The notes below the pieces were generated by a model, which was not told where the DNA came from, searched no databases, and was given only the letters and a program-made list of their open reading frames with translations. The translations under genes were made by a program, and so were the position numbers. A DNA stretch of 64,000 bases from Cordia subcordata. Its lineage: Eukaryota > Streptophyta > Magnoliopsida > Boraginales > Cordiaceae. Where the stretch lies: contig JAPTOF010000003.1 in the NCBI GenBank assembly GCA_028554755.1, forward strand, positions 26,948,001-27,012,000, read 5' to 3'. This document shows, piece by piece, positions 23,892 to 35,491 of the stretch. The stretch's first letter is position 1. Every line of letters starts with the position of its first letter.

Positions 23892-25661
23892 TGCTACAGT
23901 ATCTTCTGCAGCTGCAGATTCTAGTCTGGCATCGGAATGGTGGGTTAGATTCGAAGTTTTCTTTCTTTCCCTTGTTTAACCATCCATGTTGACAATGCGT
24001 ACATTATCCTTTAGCCTATTCGATATGATTGTACTAGTCTGTAGCCGCTATTAAGTCCCTTAACTTGGAAAGTTTGTTTTACGCTTTGCAGGGGTAAGCG
24101 AGTTGGGTCCTGCCGTGTTACAAAATGCAGCTAGAATTGCAGGGCCAAGCAGCTCATTGAAAGTAAAGAAATGTCTTAAGAATGTTGACGAGTGACCGCG
24201 TCGTGAGGAGGCTGATCCTATTTTGTGTATCTACGGTTTTTGTAATTACTTTTTCTTAGGCTTTCTGGAAACGTCTGCTCTTGGATATCTTCAGATCCAC
24301 TCATTTATCATTAAGTTGTTACACTTCAATACTATCGTTGCTTCGGGGGAAAAAAAATGCGAGTAAGAGGATATCCTTTCACCAGTCTATTGGACTCCAT
24401 TCTGTGCATTTGTCTACCAAATGATATCTACAAGGAAAACGGTGCTCAACAGGGTCGGCTGATATGTGATGCGAGTGCGTATTGGTTTGGCTTTGCTTGG
24501 CTAACGGCTACTGCCAAATGGCGTATTCGCAATTACATTATGGTACGAGTAAAATTTAATAAAATTAATTTAATAGTTTTATGATGGTGATATAATTATA
24601 TATAAATATTACGTGGATGATGAAGATGATGTATGCATCTGAGGCTCGGGGGAAAGTCCTAAAGCCTGAAAGGCTCTTATTATTGAGACCGAATTTTTGG
24701 TGACGGTCAAAACTCGTAACAAGTAAGTTTTTGTATTTTTGTTTCTCTGAGGACATATTTTTCCAAACAGTTTCTGGAAACACTTGCAAAAAATAGCTCA
24801 TTCCAAATAAGTTCTTAATTCTTTTTTCGGTCAAGGTAAATGAAGAAACTGTTTTTTGGAACTTTGGAATAAGCTTTATTATTTCGGAAAGTAGACCCTT
24901 GAATTTGATCATAGAAGACTGCCAACAAATTCTTCACGGGCATGAACATTTTCATTTGTCCTTTGCAATTCAAATATATTCTAGAGGGAATAAGCAATAT
25001 ATTTCGTGAATTAATTAAAAATACGATTTCTATTATTATTGACTGTATAAAATTTGAAAATATCAAATTAACATTGAAATTCATACTTATTTTCGTAAAC
25101 CAAAAAAAAAAAAAAAAAGAAAGAAAGAAAGAAAAAAGTCGTAGTATGTTGTTGAATATAAAATTTGAGCAAAGTCTAATGGAGTGTTTTAGAGAGTGTG
25201 ATTGAGCTTAACTAATTTTGAACAATTAATTACTTGGGTTAGACAAAACATATTTAAGTATATAATTATCTCCAATTACAAGGTGTCTTCATAAATTCGC
25301 TCTTAATGTTCAAGTAGACATTAGAAATGTGACATTTAACACGTCTTGTCCTCATTTGGATATCTTAACAAAATTTGAAAAAAGAAAAAAAAAGAAGAGA
25401 GAATAAGACGTTAACTAGATATTGAAAAAGGTAAAATATTATAATAAGAATGAAAAACAAATCTGGTTTCATTTCTTACTTGGATGTTAAACTAAGATAA
25501 AAATAAAAATAAAAATAAAAACAGAAATACAATACAAACAATCAACAAACTTTTCTCAATGGGACCAGACATTGTTTGATGAATTTCCGCAAAGCGGCCT
25601 AGCAGGCTCGAGCTTATCCTTTTGGCTCACCATTATCACTACCACCGCCAACATCATCAAG
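23892..25661. other. SPT6L 3' UTR and intergenic DNA
   Basis: The first ~400 bases look like the SPT6L 3' UTR (T-rich, with possible AATAAA-like signals). The rest is AT-rich spacer with an A17/GAAA microsatellite at about 25102-25136 and AAATA repeats near 25496-25522. No gene is seen. The last ~100 bases are probably the leader of the downstream release factor gene. Confidence 0.4.
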
Positions 25662-28600
25662 ATGGAGGGTGTGATGAAGAGCTTTCTAACAACACCACAC
25701 TCAACATCACTAACACCAATCTTAAGATCACCAAACTCGCTTCTCACTTGCAGTACAAAATTATCAGCTTCCATTTTCCACCATCACAACAATCCTTCTT
25801 TCACTTCTTCTTCACTTATGACCACCACTTATTTCCATTTCCCACCTTCTTCTTGTAAGTAATCAGCTTTTCTTTTTTTTTTTTTAAAAAAAAAAACTCA
25901 TACAAATGTTTGTGTACTTTTGATGGCTTTTACATAGTTTAATTTCATAGTTGGTCCCTTTTTGATTCCCTTGTAAGTGGGTTAGTGTCCCCTTTGCTTT
26001 TTCTTTTTTCTTTTTTTTTTTCCTCCATTTCTTAGGTGGATAAACAAGACTAGTGTTAATAGTATATTTTCAACTTTTAGTAGTGAAATACATGAGGAAA
26101 AAGGGTAAATGTTAGGATGAGTTATTGGCTAAATTTTCAAGTTTGAATTTTTTTATTTATTTTTGGTTTTGTGATAGTGCGAACTTTTTGTCTGATTAGT
26201 TTGGTATGTTTTGTTTTTTTGAAATGGAAGGTGGTAAAGGTTTGTTTGCAGCCCCAGGTGTTGGAGTTAGTTCTGATACAAGTGAATGGGCAATACAAGG
26301 TGCGTTGTATAATGATCCATTATGCTATAGCTCTTTCTTTGAGAGCACCCATTTGAATTTAGCATTTTTACTTTTATATCTTGGTTGGCATTATTAAAAG
26401 CTTAAGCCTTTGAAGAATAATTTTATGTACAAGTGGTTGATGAAATTATACTATTCATGAAGTGGGGGAGTACAAAAATGCTCTATCTAGGGATGCTAGT
26501 AGATCAAGTTCTTGAATTGTAATCACGGAATTGTTTGTTTCACATACTTGGGGAAATATAGCTCATTCGCATTATCCAGCTTAAATAACTTCTGACAGAC
26601 TTTGTATTAGTTTACCTTTTTAGTGCATATGATGGCTGTAAAGAGTCATGAATAGTTAAGTATCAGTGTGAATTGCTTTTGAAGCAAAACTTAATAAAGG
26701 GTCGTGTAGCTGTCTTTGTAATTAATGTTCTTCAGGGGAAAAAAAAAAGTTTATTCATCCTTGTTAGTTCATTTAGGATGAATTGTGTACTATACTAGGT
26801 AGGCCTCATCTGCTGGTTTCTCATTATGGTTGTGAATCATTTGATAGATTTCTACACCTTAAGAAAAGATGTAGAGATGACCTCAGAGCGTGTTGAAGAG
26901 ATTAGATCAGCTGCTGGTCTGAAGCAACTAGAAGAAGAACTTGCAGATTTGGAGGCAGCTGCTGCAGATAGCTCTCTGTGGGATGATCGTGCTAAAGCTC
27001 AGCAAACACTTCAGGCTTTAACTGATGTGAAAGACAAAATAAAGCTTCTCAATGATTTCAAAGTCCAGGTTAGTATCTCTATTATCAATCTGATCCAGAA
27101 GTTCTTGGGCTTCTTTGCTTCGTTTTAGAAACATTAAAATGTTGCAGGCTGAGACTTTCAAAATATCCTAATATATATTCTGCTTTCTTAGAAACTATAG
27201 TCTTCCACGTTGCATGCTGAGTGAATATTGGAATCGTCTATAAACACTTGGATTTCCACATTCTGTAAACTTGGGTTCAAGAATCCTGGGCCAATGGTTT
27301 GGGCCCACGATTGTGTGAATACCTTTATCATTACGTTGTATCCAGTATGAATTTGTGTTAGTAGAAAGAATCCTTAGGTAATTTATGGTGAATATGCATT
27401 AGTTTAAGTTTGGAGCTTGGAGCTCGGATAGTTTCTGGAGATTAACAAACTGGTTATATGCATTACATAGGTTGAAGATGCAGAAACCATTATTAAGCTT
27501 ACTGAGGAGATGGAGTCGGTTGACACAGGGCTTCTTGAAGAGGCTGCCGGTATCCTTAAAGAACTGAACAAGGCGTTGGATCGTTTTGAGATAACACAAC
27601 TCCTTGCTGGCCCTTATGATAAAGAAGGGGCTGTTATTTCAATGACGGCAGGTGCAGGGGGAACCGATGCACAGGTAATACCAAGTCTGAGTCTTATCAT
27701 GTATGGTGTTTCAAGCTAGTCTATTTTGACCTGAAGAAGGTTGATAACATTAATAGCTGATTAGATGAATCAGTTATAGATATCAGTTATTTGTTCAAAT
27801 TAGGAGCATATCCTATTTATCTATCTCTGAATTTCAAGATGTACAATTGTTATGGCTGCTTATTGTGGTGGGTTGCAATTTGTTTGATATATAACTGTGA
27901 ACTTCCTGATGCAATAACATAATCAGGAAATGAGTGGCAACCATCTTCACTAGTACTCTTTGTTCCAGAAAATCAACTACTAGGACACTGCAGACAGTAT
28001 GCTCCACAAATATCATATGATACATATCTTGTCTGAAGTAAATTATACAGTGGTTGATTATGCTGATAGAAGGACCACTTTCTTCCCTAAACTTGTGAAG
28101 CCCCTTCACCCTTAGTCAGGGGTTGACTTCCATGTCTGCTTTAAGATAAATAGAAGCACATATAAATATGTAGATATATTTTGGTTTCCTGGAAGGTCTA
28201 TATCCAAAATCAATAATATATGCTAGGTGATCTACTCACTTTGTGCACATCTGAGCACCATCTGTGCGTCATCCAACATTTCCATTCAAAATCCTGCTAT
28301 GAGTATCATTTCTCCATGTGTTGTCCCTTGCAATAATGTGCTCTTATGAACCCTGTATCTTCAGCTAGATTATAAAAATTCTTAAAGGAAAGACTAACAT
28401 GATTTAAAAATGTGCTGATCAACATTTAGTGTTGATTCTGTTGGTCTGTTGTAAAATTCTTTTGATAGGCTTAAGTGCAGGACTGGGCTGACATGCTTCT
28501 CAGGATGTACTTAAGATGGGGAGAGAAGCAGAGATATAAAACAAAGGTGGTTGAAAAGTCAGTGGGAGAAGAAGCCGGAATTAAGTCAGCAACAGTCGAA

Positions 28601-30116
28601 GTTGAGGGGCGATATGCATATGGATATCTTTCTGGGGAGAAAGGAACCCATCGGATTGTGAGACAGTCTCCTTTCAATGCCAAAGGCCTTCGCCAGGTAA
28701 ACTTATATCAAATTTATAGGTTTCCATTTCCCCCTTAATGTTCCACTGTTCCTCACAAACTGAGAGCTAGACCTTCTTTTCTGTTCTTTTCCTTTCCTCA
28801 TTTGTTAGAGAAGGCTTAGGATGAAACAAACTTAAACATTTCCTGCAAATGCAGTAGTCTGGACTCTTGCAAGTAACAGTGAAGTCTTCAAATATGGCAA
28901 AGACACAAAAAAGAGGTTCAGCCTTTTAACTGACATCCTTGAGTTGCGCAGTCCCCTAAGTTTATCAGAAAGTGAAAAAGGACAAAAGAAATTTCAGCCT
29001 TTAAACTAACAAAATGCTGAACTAACATTTTCTCGGTGCACAATCCCTCTGGTTTATCTTTGTCGTCGAGGTTCTTTGGCAACTTGTGGAGAGGAAATTA
29101 AGGAACATCATAATTTTGTCAGGACTTCAAATATGTGTTGATTCTTGCATACAAGGGGAGGGAGAAAAGGTTTTCCAGTTAACTAGACTGTGGCATTTGT
29201 TGCTACAGATCTGTTCATTTGGGTATGCTGGAACTGCAGAGTCATGGATAAATGGATTAGAAATCAGCAAACTGAAAATGTTAGAGGATCATTTTGAAAG
29301 ATTTATCCTGTTCTTGTTCTCTCTGTCTTGGATGCACCTTATACTCTCAGATAGAAGCAAAGTTCACTCTTCAGTTTGTCTGATAAACATGTGTTTTGGC
29401 ACGCAGACAAGTTTTTCTGGGGTTGAGGTCATGCCCCTTCTTGCTGAGGAGTCAATGGACATTGAAATACCTGAAGAAGACTTGGAAATTAGTTTCTCTA
29501 GAGCAGGTGGTAAAGGAGGCCAAAATGTGAATAAGGTTGAGACTGCAGTTCGGATCACTCACATTCCAACTGGTGTAACAGTTCGTTGCACAGGTTTTCT
29601 CTCATTTGTTCTTCCTTTGTTCAAATCATCTTATTTGTTTTCCTGTGTCTAAATCTAGGTCTATATAATGTTGCTAGTGACTTATTAGCATTTATGTACT
29701 CCAGAAGTCCATTATTGTGAAATCTTTGTTTAGACAATGTTCCACGTATTCATTTTCTTTTCCCTTCCATTATAATCTCTTCCGTGCTGAAATTACTCTT
29801 ATTTCCATGTGCAGAAGAGAGAAGTCAGCTGGCAAACAAGATCAAAGCTATGAGCCGACTGAAAGCTAAATTATTGGTTATAGCTGAGGAGCAAAGAGCG
29901 TCAGAAATCAAGCAAATTAAAGGAGACACGGTTAAGGCTGAGTGGGGCCAACAAATTAGGAACTACGTCTTTCATCCCTACAAACTGGTGAAAGATGTCC
30001 GGACAGGACACGAAACCTCAGACATCGCGGCGGTAATGGACGGTGACCTAGATCCATTTATCAAAGCCTACCTTAAACACAAGTACAGTATATCAATGTC
30101 TACTGGCACGGAGTAA
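25662..30116 (+). CDS. PRFB: Plastid peptide chain release factor 2 (RF2), 6 exons
   Basis: Class I release factor that reads UGA/UAA stop codons on plastid ribosomes and triggers peptide release. The Arabidopsis orthologue, HCF109, also affects stability of UGA-containing plastid mRNAs. Exons: 25662-25854, 26848-27068, 27471-27674, 28481-28696, 29407-29593, 29815-30116, in total 1,323 bases and 440 residues. Exon 1 encodes a Ser/Thr-rich, acid-poor transit peptide (starting [15 protein letters not shown]). Domain 1 is the coiled helical part ([10 protein letters not shown] on). The RF2-specific SPF anticodon tripeptide is at residues 269-271 ([14 protein letters not shown]), and the catalytic GGQ is at 315-317 ([18 protein letters not shown]). 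The C-terminus is the usual [19 protein letters not shown] region. There is no bacterial-type programmed frameshift site. A second in-frame ATG at 25674 is an alternative start. Confidence 0.95.
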
Positions 30117-30510
30117 CATAGATGCACGATCTAGTTCACATCATTAACTTGTTCAGCTATGTGCATGAGTGCATCTTGGTTCTCCATGAAACCAAAATGC
30201 ACTACTGTAGGTAAAATGCGGCAGAAGCTACCCTTGTTGCTAATTATACCATTTGTACTTATATAGAGACATTAAACTTCAGTTAGTGACAGAATTTTTG
30301 TTGTCGAAATACAACTTATTTGGTAGAGTGGTTTGAACTCAATTCCTGATGTTGGATTCTAAAGAAAATTATTTAGAGGGGAGAAGCTCTCCATTATGCA
30401 CATCTTTCCTTTTCCTTTGCAATGTCTATATTACGGAGCATTATGATGTGGTTGTGTTACATATTTTGTGCTCGTCAAGGAGAAATCTCTAGGCATTTTG
30501 GCAATGCATA

Positions 30511-30719
30511 GGGCTTGTTTGGAATGGTTTTTTTTTTGTTTTTTTAAATATATTCTTTCTGCAAAAAGTATTTGGTTTGGCTTTTTAAAAAAAAACTGAA
30601 ATTCTGAATAAAACTCAAATTCAGTTTTTCAAGAAGTAAGCAATTTTAGCTTTTTTATTTTTATTTTTTCAAAAGTTGTAGAAGAAAACGCTTTTAAAGG
30701 ATCATTCCAAATGAGCCCT
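30511..30719 (-). mobile_element. MITE, family A, copy 1 (TA-flanked)
   Basis: The ends GGGCTTGTTTGGAATG and CATTCCAAATGAGCCC form an imperfect terminal inverted repeat, with TA on each side. The inside is T- or A-rich and non-coding. It is the reverse orientation of the copies at 30791 and 56908: the inner phrase 'aaactcaaattcag' is complementary to 'tatttgagttttttt'. Confidence 0.7.
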
Positions 30720-30790
30720 TAAAGCTATTCTTGCTCCAGCATAAATTCATTCTAGCTTCATAAGCCTAAAATAGACACCATTTCATGAAT

Positions 30791-31012
30791 TAGGGTCCGT
30801 TTGGATTGGTTTTTTTGAAAAATATTTTTTTAACAGCTTTTGAAAAATAATTTTTTTTTAGAAGCTGAAAATTCTGGTTTTTAAAAAAAGTTATATTTGA
30901 GTTTTTTTTAAAGTTTTAGTTTTTTTGGAAGGTAAATCAAATAGTTATTGTAAATTTAATGTAACTTTTTGAAAAAAGTGATTTTTTTTGAAAAAAAGTC
31001 AATCAGGTACCA
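30791..31012 (+). mobile_element. MITE, family A, copy 2
   Basis: Starts TAGGGTCCGTTTGGATTGG and shares long stretches with the element at 56908-57116 (tatttgagttttttt, aaatagttattgtaaa). Its right end is degenerate, so the boundary is approximate. Confidence 0.65.
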
Positions 31013-31207
31013 AGAAGGCTTCTTTATTTTCCTTTTTCTTGTATTGAAAGCAAATGTAAATCTTAAATAGGATGTTTTCTAAGAATGTTTTAGTGGTAAG
31101 AATTAGAAACGAATACAGTTTATGCTTTGAATTGAATGACCTTGACTTAACTATTGCACAGTACAGAGAATGTATTATTCATCCAAGGTCTTGAATTCTC
31201 CTTGCGT

Positions 31208-31300
31208 AAAAAGGGAGGAAAAAAAAAAGCTCAAATGGGAGATTACAATCGCAAAAAAGGGGGAGAAAAAAAAAAACCCTCAAATGAGAGATTACGAAGT
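31208..31300. repeat. ~48-bp imperfect tandem duplication
   Basis: Two adjacent units of the form 'aaaaggg(a/g)gaaaaaaaaaa ... ctcaaatg(g/a)gagattac'. Non-coding, ~330 bp upstream of the DUF538 start codon. Confidence 0.7.
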
Positions 31301-31630
31301 CCAATTATAAAATGATGGTTTCTCCATTCAATAAAGATGTTAGAGGTTCTTTTTTTTTTGGTTATGGTATGTTCTTTATTTGTTAGGGTCAAAGTTGAGA
31401 ATTCGCATACATATACACATACATACACATCCATGTATATATACGTACACATATATATACATTTAACACACACACATATATATATACATGTCATACCAGA
31501 AATATATACATACATGTAAATATATAAAATCCTCAACTGAGGTTTCCTTGCCCTTGTCAGTTTCCTTTCCGTTTCACGTTTCCGTTTCTCACCCCCAAAA
31601 CCAAACAATCCCAAGAAAAAAAGAAGAGAA

Positions 31631-33243
31631 ATGGTGGACTCAAAGCACCACAAAATCATCTCATTCATGGCTATTTTCCTATACATGATGATAATCAACA
31701 CAAATTCATTATCGCCACCATCGTCAACACCGACGACGAGGACGAGGACGACAGCAGGGTCGTCAATCTACGACATCCTCGAAGCCCACGGCCTGCCCAT
31801 CGGACTAATCCCCAAGGGCGTTTCCGACTTTGCCATAGACCCATCGTCCGGTCGCTTCGAGTTCCACTTGTCAATCCCGTCGCCCTGCGACGCCAAGTTC
31901 GAGACCTCCGTCAGGTACAACTGGAACGTCACTGGGGTGATTGCGTACGGCCAGATTGTGGAGCTCGACGGCGTCGCCGCTCAGGAGCTGTTCCTTTGGC
32001 TCCCCATTAAGTGTATCCGCGTCGACGTCCCCAGCTCCGGCTTGATTTATTTCGACGCTGGGGTTGTTTCTAAGCAGTTCTCGTTGTCCTTTTTCGAAAC
32101 CCCTCGTGATTGTGCCTTTGTTGTTGACCGTTTTGAGGCTTCTGATCTCTCTTTTCTCAAATTTCGCAAGGTGAAAAATTCTGACCCACTTGCTTCCTTT
32201 TAGTCTTGCTACCTAAAAGTTGAAATTTTTTTCCTTAATCCGGACTTAAACCCCTCAGACGGGAGGTTTAATTTGGTTCATCCCTGATTTCTGATATACA
32301 TACATACATACATACATATATATATGTCTGTGTGTGTGTGTGTTAAATTTATTTATTTTGATTTATTGTGTGCTTAAAATCTTGTTGGGCACGAAGTTGG
32401 AAGGGTTAGATAAATGGGTCTCTCTGAAAATTTTTTTCCAATATTTGATTAATGCTGGCCCTGGAATTCGATTTTCATAATCCGGAAATGAGAAATGGGA
32501 AAGTAATTGAATTGATATTCTGGGTTGTATGGAACTTCTTGGCTTATGTTTATGTGCTCGTTTAAGGTTGATAATGGACAGACCTTTGAATTGATCTACA
32601 ATGTGGTGGATCATATCCGTGCAAGAGGTTCTATGATATGTGTAGGTATACTGTGGTAAGAATGATTTGTTGAAGATACTCAAATAGGAGATTTAGTACG
32701 AGAAAGTGAAAATGGAAATATTTGGGTGATGCAAAGTTAACACACAGAATATCTGGCTAAAAAGTATGGATATGTCTTTGAAGAATTTTGTCTTTGGATG
32801 ACGAATTTCTAGCGCTGATTTTATGTGTTGAGAGTATATGCAGACAGTTGGTGTCCTAAGTGGGCGGTTGATGTGTATCTTCAGTATTTTGCTCAATTCC
32901 TGGTGTTTCAATTTGCTCGTTAGCTTGAGAATTTGATTCAAGTGCCATGAGATTGCATTTTCTTGTACATACTATCTTTGAGATAGTCCAATTTGTTTCC
33001 TTATTTGCTCTGGGGCATCGATATGCATACATGTATGGAACATGATGTTATATTATATTATTCCACTGTTGTAAATGGATTTATTGTTATAGTGATATGA
33101 CATAGATCATATTCCTTTCTCTACTAAGACTTGCATATTCAGATGAAACGTGATTATGCTAAAATCTGAGCGTCTGATTGCAGAATCTGTCTGGAAAAGA
33201 TGTGCAAGATCACTCAGGGCAAGTATTGCGAGCTGTGTCTTAG
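31631..33243 (+). CDS. DUF538 family protein with signal peptide, 2 exons
   Basis: Small plant protein of the DUF538 family; biochemical function is not established, and some members affect trichome growth and stress responses. Exons: 31631-32170 and 33184-33243 (stop TAG), giving 199 residues with a phase-0 intron. A hydrophobic N-terminus (ISFMAIFLYMMIINTN, residues ~10-25) looks like a signal peptide. The DUF538 domain follows from IYDILEAHGLPIGLIPKGV through FETSVRYNWNVTGVIAYGQI and LFLWLPIKCIRVDVPSSG to SFFETPRDCAFVVDRFEASD. Exon 2 adds a 19-residue tail (NLSGKDVQDHSGQVLRAVS). Exon 1 is GC-richer than the neighbourhood. Reading straight through the donor would end at 32203 instead, but the spliced form keeps a family-like tail, so I prefer it. 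The intron has CATA/TG microsatellites (32294-32342). Confidence 0.9.
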
Positions 33244-35491
33244 TTGAGGTGAGCAGTCAGAACAGGCGCATGCCATATCGTGGGTTTTCTCTTCTGCGAC
33301 AAGGATCTTTTTGTTCCATGATGTCTCATAGCTAGTACTCTATTAAGGAATTTCTCAATCACACTTCTGCCTGTATAGGGCAAAGGTCAGCTATACTGAG
33401 ATAGTGGAGAGATAAAGAAGGCAGGGAGCACCGACTTATACCTATTGCGGATGAATAGAGATAGGTTTTGAGAATTGAATGTCACGTGTAAAATGGTTTA
33501 TTGTAATAGCTCTATGTATAGGTTTGGTGCTACCTTTTATCTGTGAATGAAGAAAGCTGCTCGTGTTATGACATTGTACTTGGAGATAAATCTGTGTAGT
33601 GAACAGTTCAGCTTAATGGTCAATTTCCCTTGAGATTTGCTTATTCAGATACTCTGATTGTCGTGTCATTCAAACATTTGATTGTTTTTAGCTTCCAGGG
33701 AGAACTTATCCAAAAATGCATTTATGAAATATCCCTGAGAGTCAACTGGAACTATGAAAGCTGCAATATTTTTCATCTGGTAAGAGCTATACTATGAAAT
33801 GTACTCAGATTCTAATCGGCTTGTCTGATGGAACACTCTTGTTATTGTGTGCTATCCAGTTTGCTATCTGATGACCATTGCCCAGAATAGCATGAGGGTT
33901 ACTGGTAATAACCTGGTGAAAGAGTCCGCGAGAGGTGCCTCAGCGCTAAGAGATGAAATCGAATGTGATTCATGTCTCTGGTTTGATCCTAGTCCTTTAC
34001 CTTGAGTGAATGTCCTCGATTTATTTGGTGCTCAATATAAGGTCTGTGTTATGTGTTCGAGGTTTGTCAGTTGGTGGTTGGCTTTCTGCAAGTTGATCTG
34101 GTGGTTGAATTATGTCAGTTGAATTTCTTTTGTCGCAAAAATAAAACAAGAAAGAAAGAAGAAAAATTGGGGAAAGGTGCTAGGGTTTTACTGGTATTAA
34201 CTTGGTGCTAAGATCTACTTTGGAGACCCTTTCGTCAGGCTAACTCGATCCTTTAGAAGAATTTTCACGCCTGTAGTCTCTAACATATCAATATTTCTTC
34301 CATCTGGATGGAAGAACATTACTTCAGTTGTCTTTTGTGACTAGGATCATTGTTTTGTTAGCCGAATGGAAGAATGTGTTTACTAACAGTGTACTTTGAA
34401 TCGAGTGGAAAAACTAACATTACTGAAACTATCCTTCGATTGGAATCTTTCTACTAAGCAACCTAGAACTCGGAATCTAAATATCAACTGAAGCATCTCA
34501 GCAATGGGGTTGACAAGTTCTCTTGGTTTGCACCATATTTCAATCCAAGGGCAACTACTATACAACTCTTGCGAGAGTTAGAGAAGTGTTTACTAGTAAA
34601 GTACTGCATTCATATAACTACTTGTCACTATGCTCTGCCATCCATTCTAAGTTTAGGAACCTAAATACTAGAATTTTGATCAAACAATTAAAGAAAGGGA
34701 TGAGCGGAGGAAGTCTACCGAACGACATTCTTATCTTAAGCTTCCAAGAGACCCAAGTACCATGCATTTGACTAATTTTACTTGATTGACACCATCTTAC
34801 AAGGGCAATGACACAAGAAAAAGAAATCCTTTTAAACTCTTGTACTTTGGAAAACTATTTTAGTAAGCTTTATTTGAATATTCTTTTTTTAGGAAAAATC
34901 TTTGTGAGACTTAAAATTATAATATAAATACTAACAAACTCTATTAAAATATGTAAGTTTATATATAAAATACACCCGTCATCTTTTATTTTCCATTCAA
35001 TCCAAACAAGAAATAATATACATCAATTTATATATAAAATACACCCATCATCTTTTATTTTCCATTCAATCCAAATAAGAAAAATTACTCATGGTCTTTA
35101 CTATATGATTTCCCCAAATAAGAGTGCTTTCTTCTCTTCCTCCCCTCCCCCCCCCCCCCCCCAACAAACGATTCTATTATTTCCTTTACTAACTTTTAAC
35201 TCATAAATCCACACAAACCTTGAGCAATTTAATATTTTTTGACAAGGTGAGTTTCAAATTATGCAAATAAACCCGAGAGTCAAAGGCCCAAACCCAACAA
35301 AAAAAGTACCAAGAAGAAAAAAGAAAAATCCAAAAAAAATAAAGAAGTTTCTTAAATCATCTTCCTTCACCAGCAGCAAACCATCGATCAAAGAAGGAAA
35401 ACTCATAAATCTCTCAACCCACCTCACATCAAAACCTTTTCAGTTGGTAACTTTTAAGGTTTGCTTTCATATTATTAAACCAAAAGGAAAA
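33244..35491. other. Intergenic DNA between DUF538 and VIPP1
   Basis: The first several hundred bases are probably 3' UTR. No gene is seen. It contains a 69-bp tandem duplication (34958-35090, listed), a C run of ~16 at 35147-35162, and the A-rich leader of VIPP1 from ~35220. Confidence 0.45.
34958..35090. repeat. 69-bp tandem duplication upstream of VIPP1
   Basis: The phrases 'tttatatataaaatacaccc' and 'cttttattttccattcaatc' occur twice, 69 bp apart, with few differences. It lies ~400 bp upstream of the VIPP1 start codon. Confidence 0.85.

Larger units (their letters stand above)
30117..31630. other. Intergenic DNA with MITEs, between RF2 and the DUF538 gene
   Basis: Contains the RF2 3' UTR, two related MITE-like elements (listed separately), a ~48-bp tandem duplication at 31208-31300, an ACAT/TA microsatellite zone (31406-31527) and the pyrimidine-rich leader of the next gene. 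No additional gene is seen. Confidence 0.5.

Noticed and set aside
23440..23979. Long alternate-frame and antisense open frames over the SPT6L last exon
   Set aside because: Low-complexity GGT-type repeats leave several frames open by chance. Only the frame continuing from exon 15 gives the GW-repeat tail and closes at TGA 23891.
29086..29406. In-frame extension upstream of RF2 exon 5
   Set aside because: It lies between a good donor (28696) and a good acceptor (29406). Known RF2 proteins join exon 4 directly to exon 5, so this is intron left open by chance.
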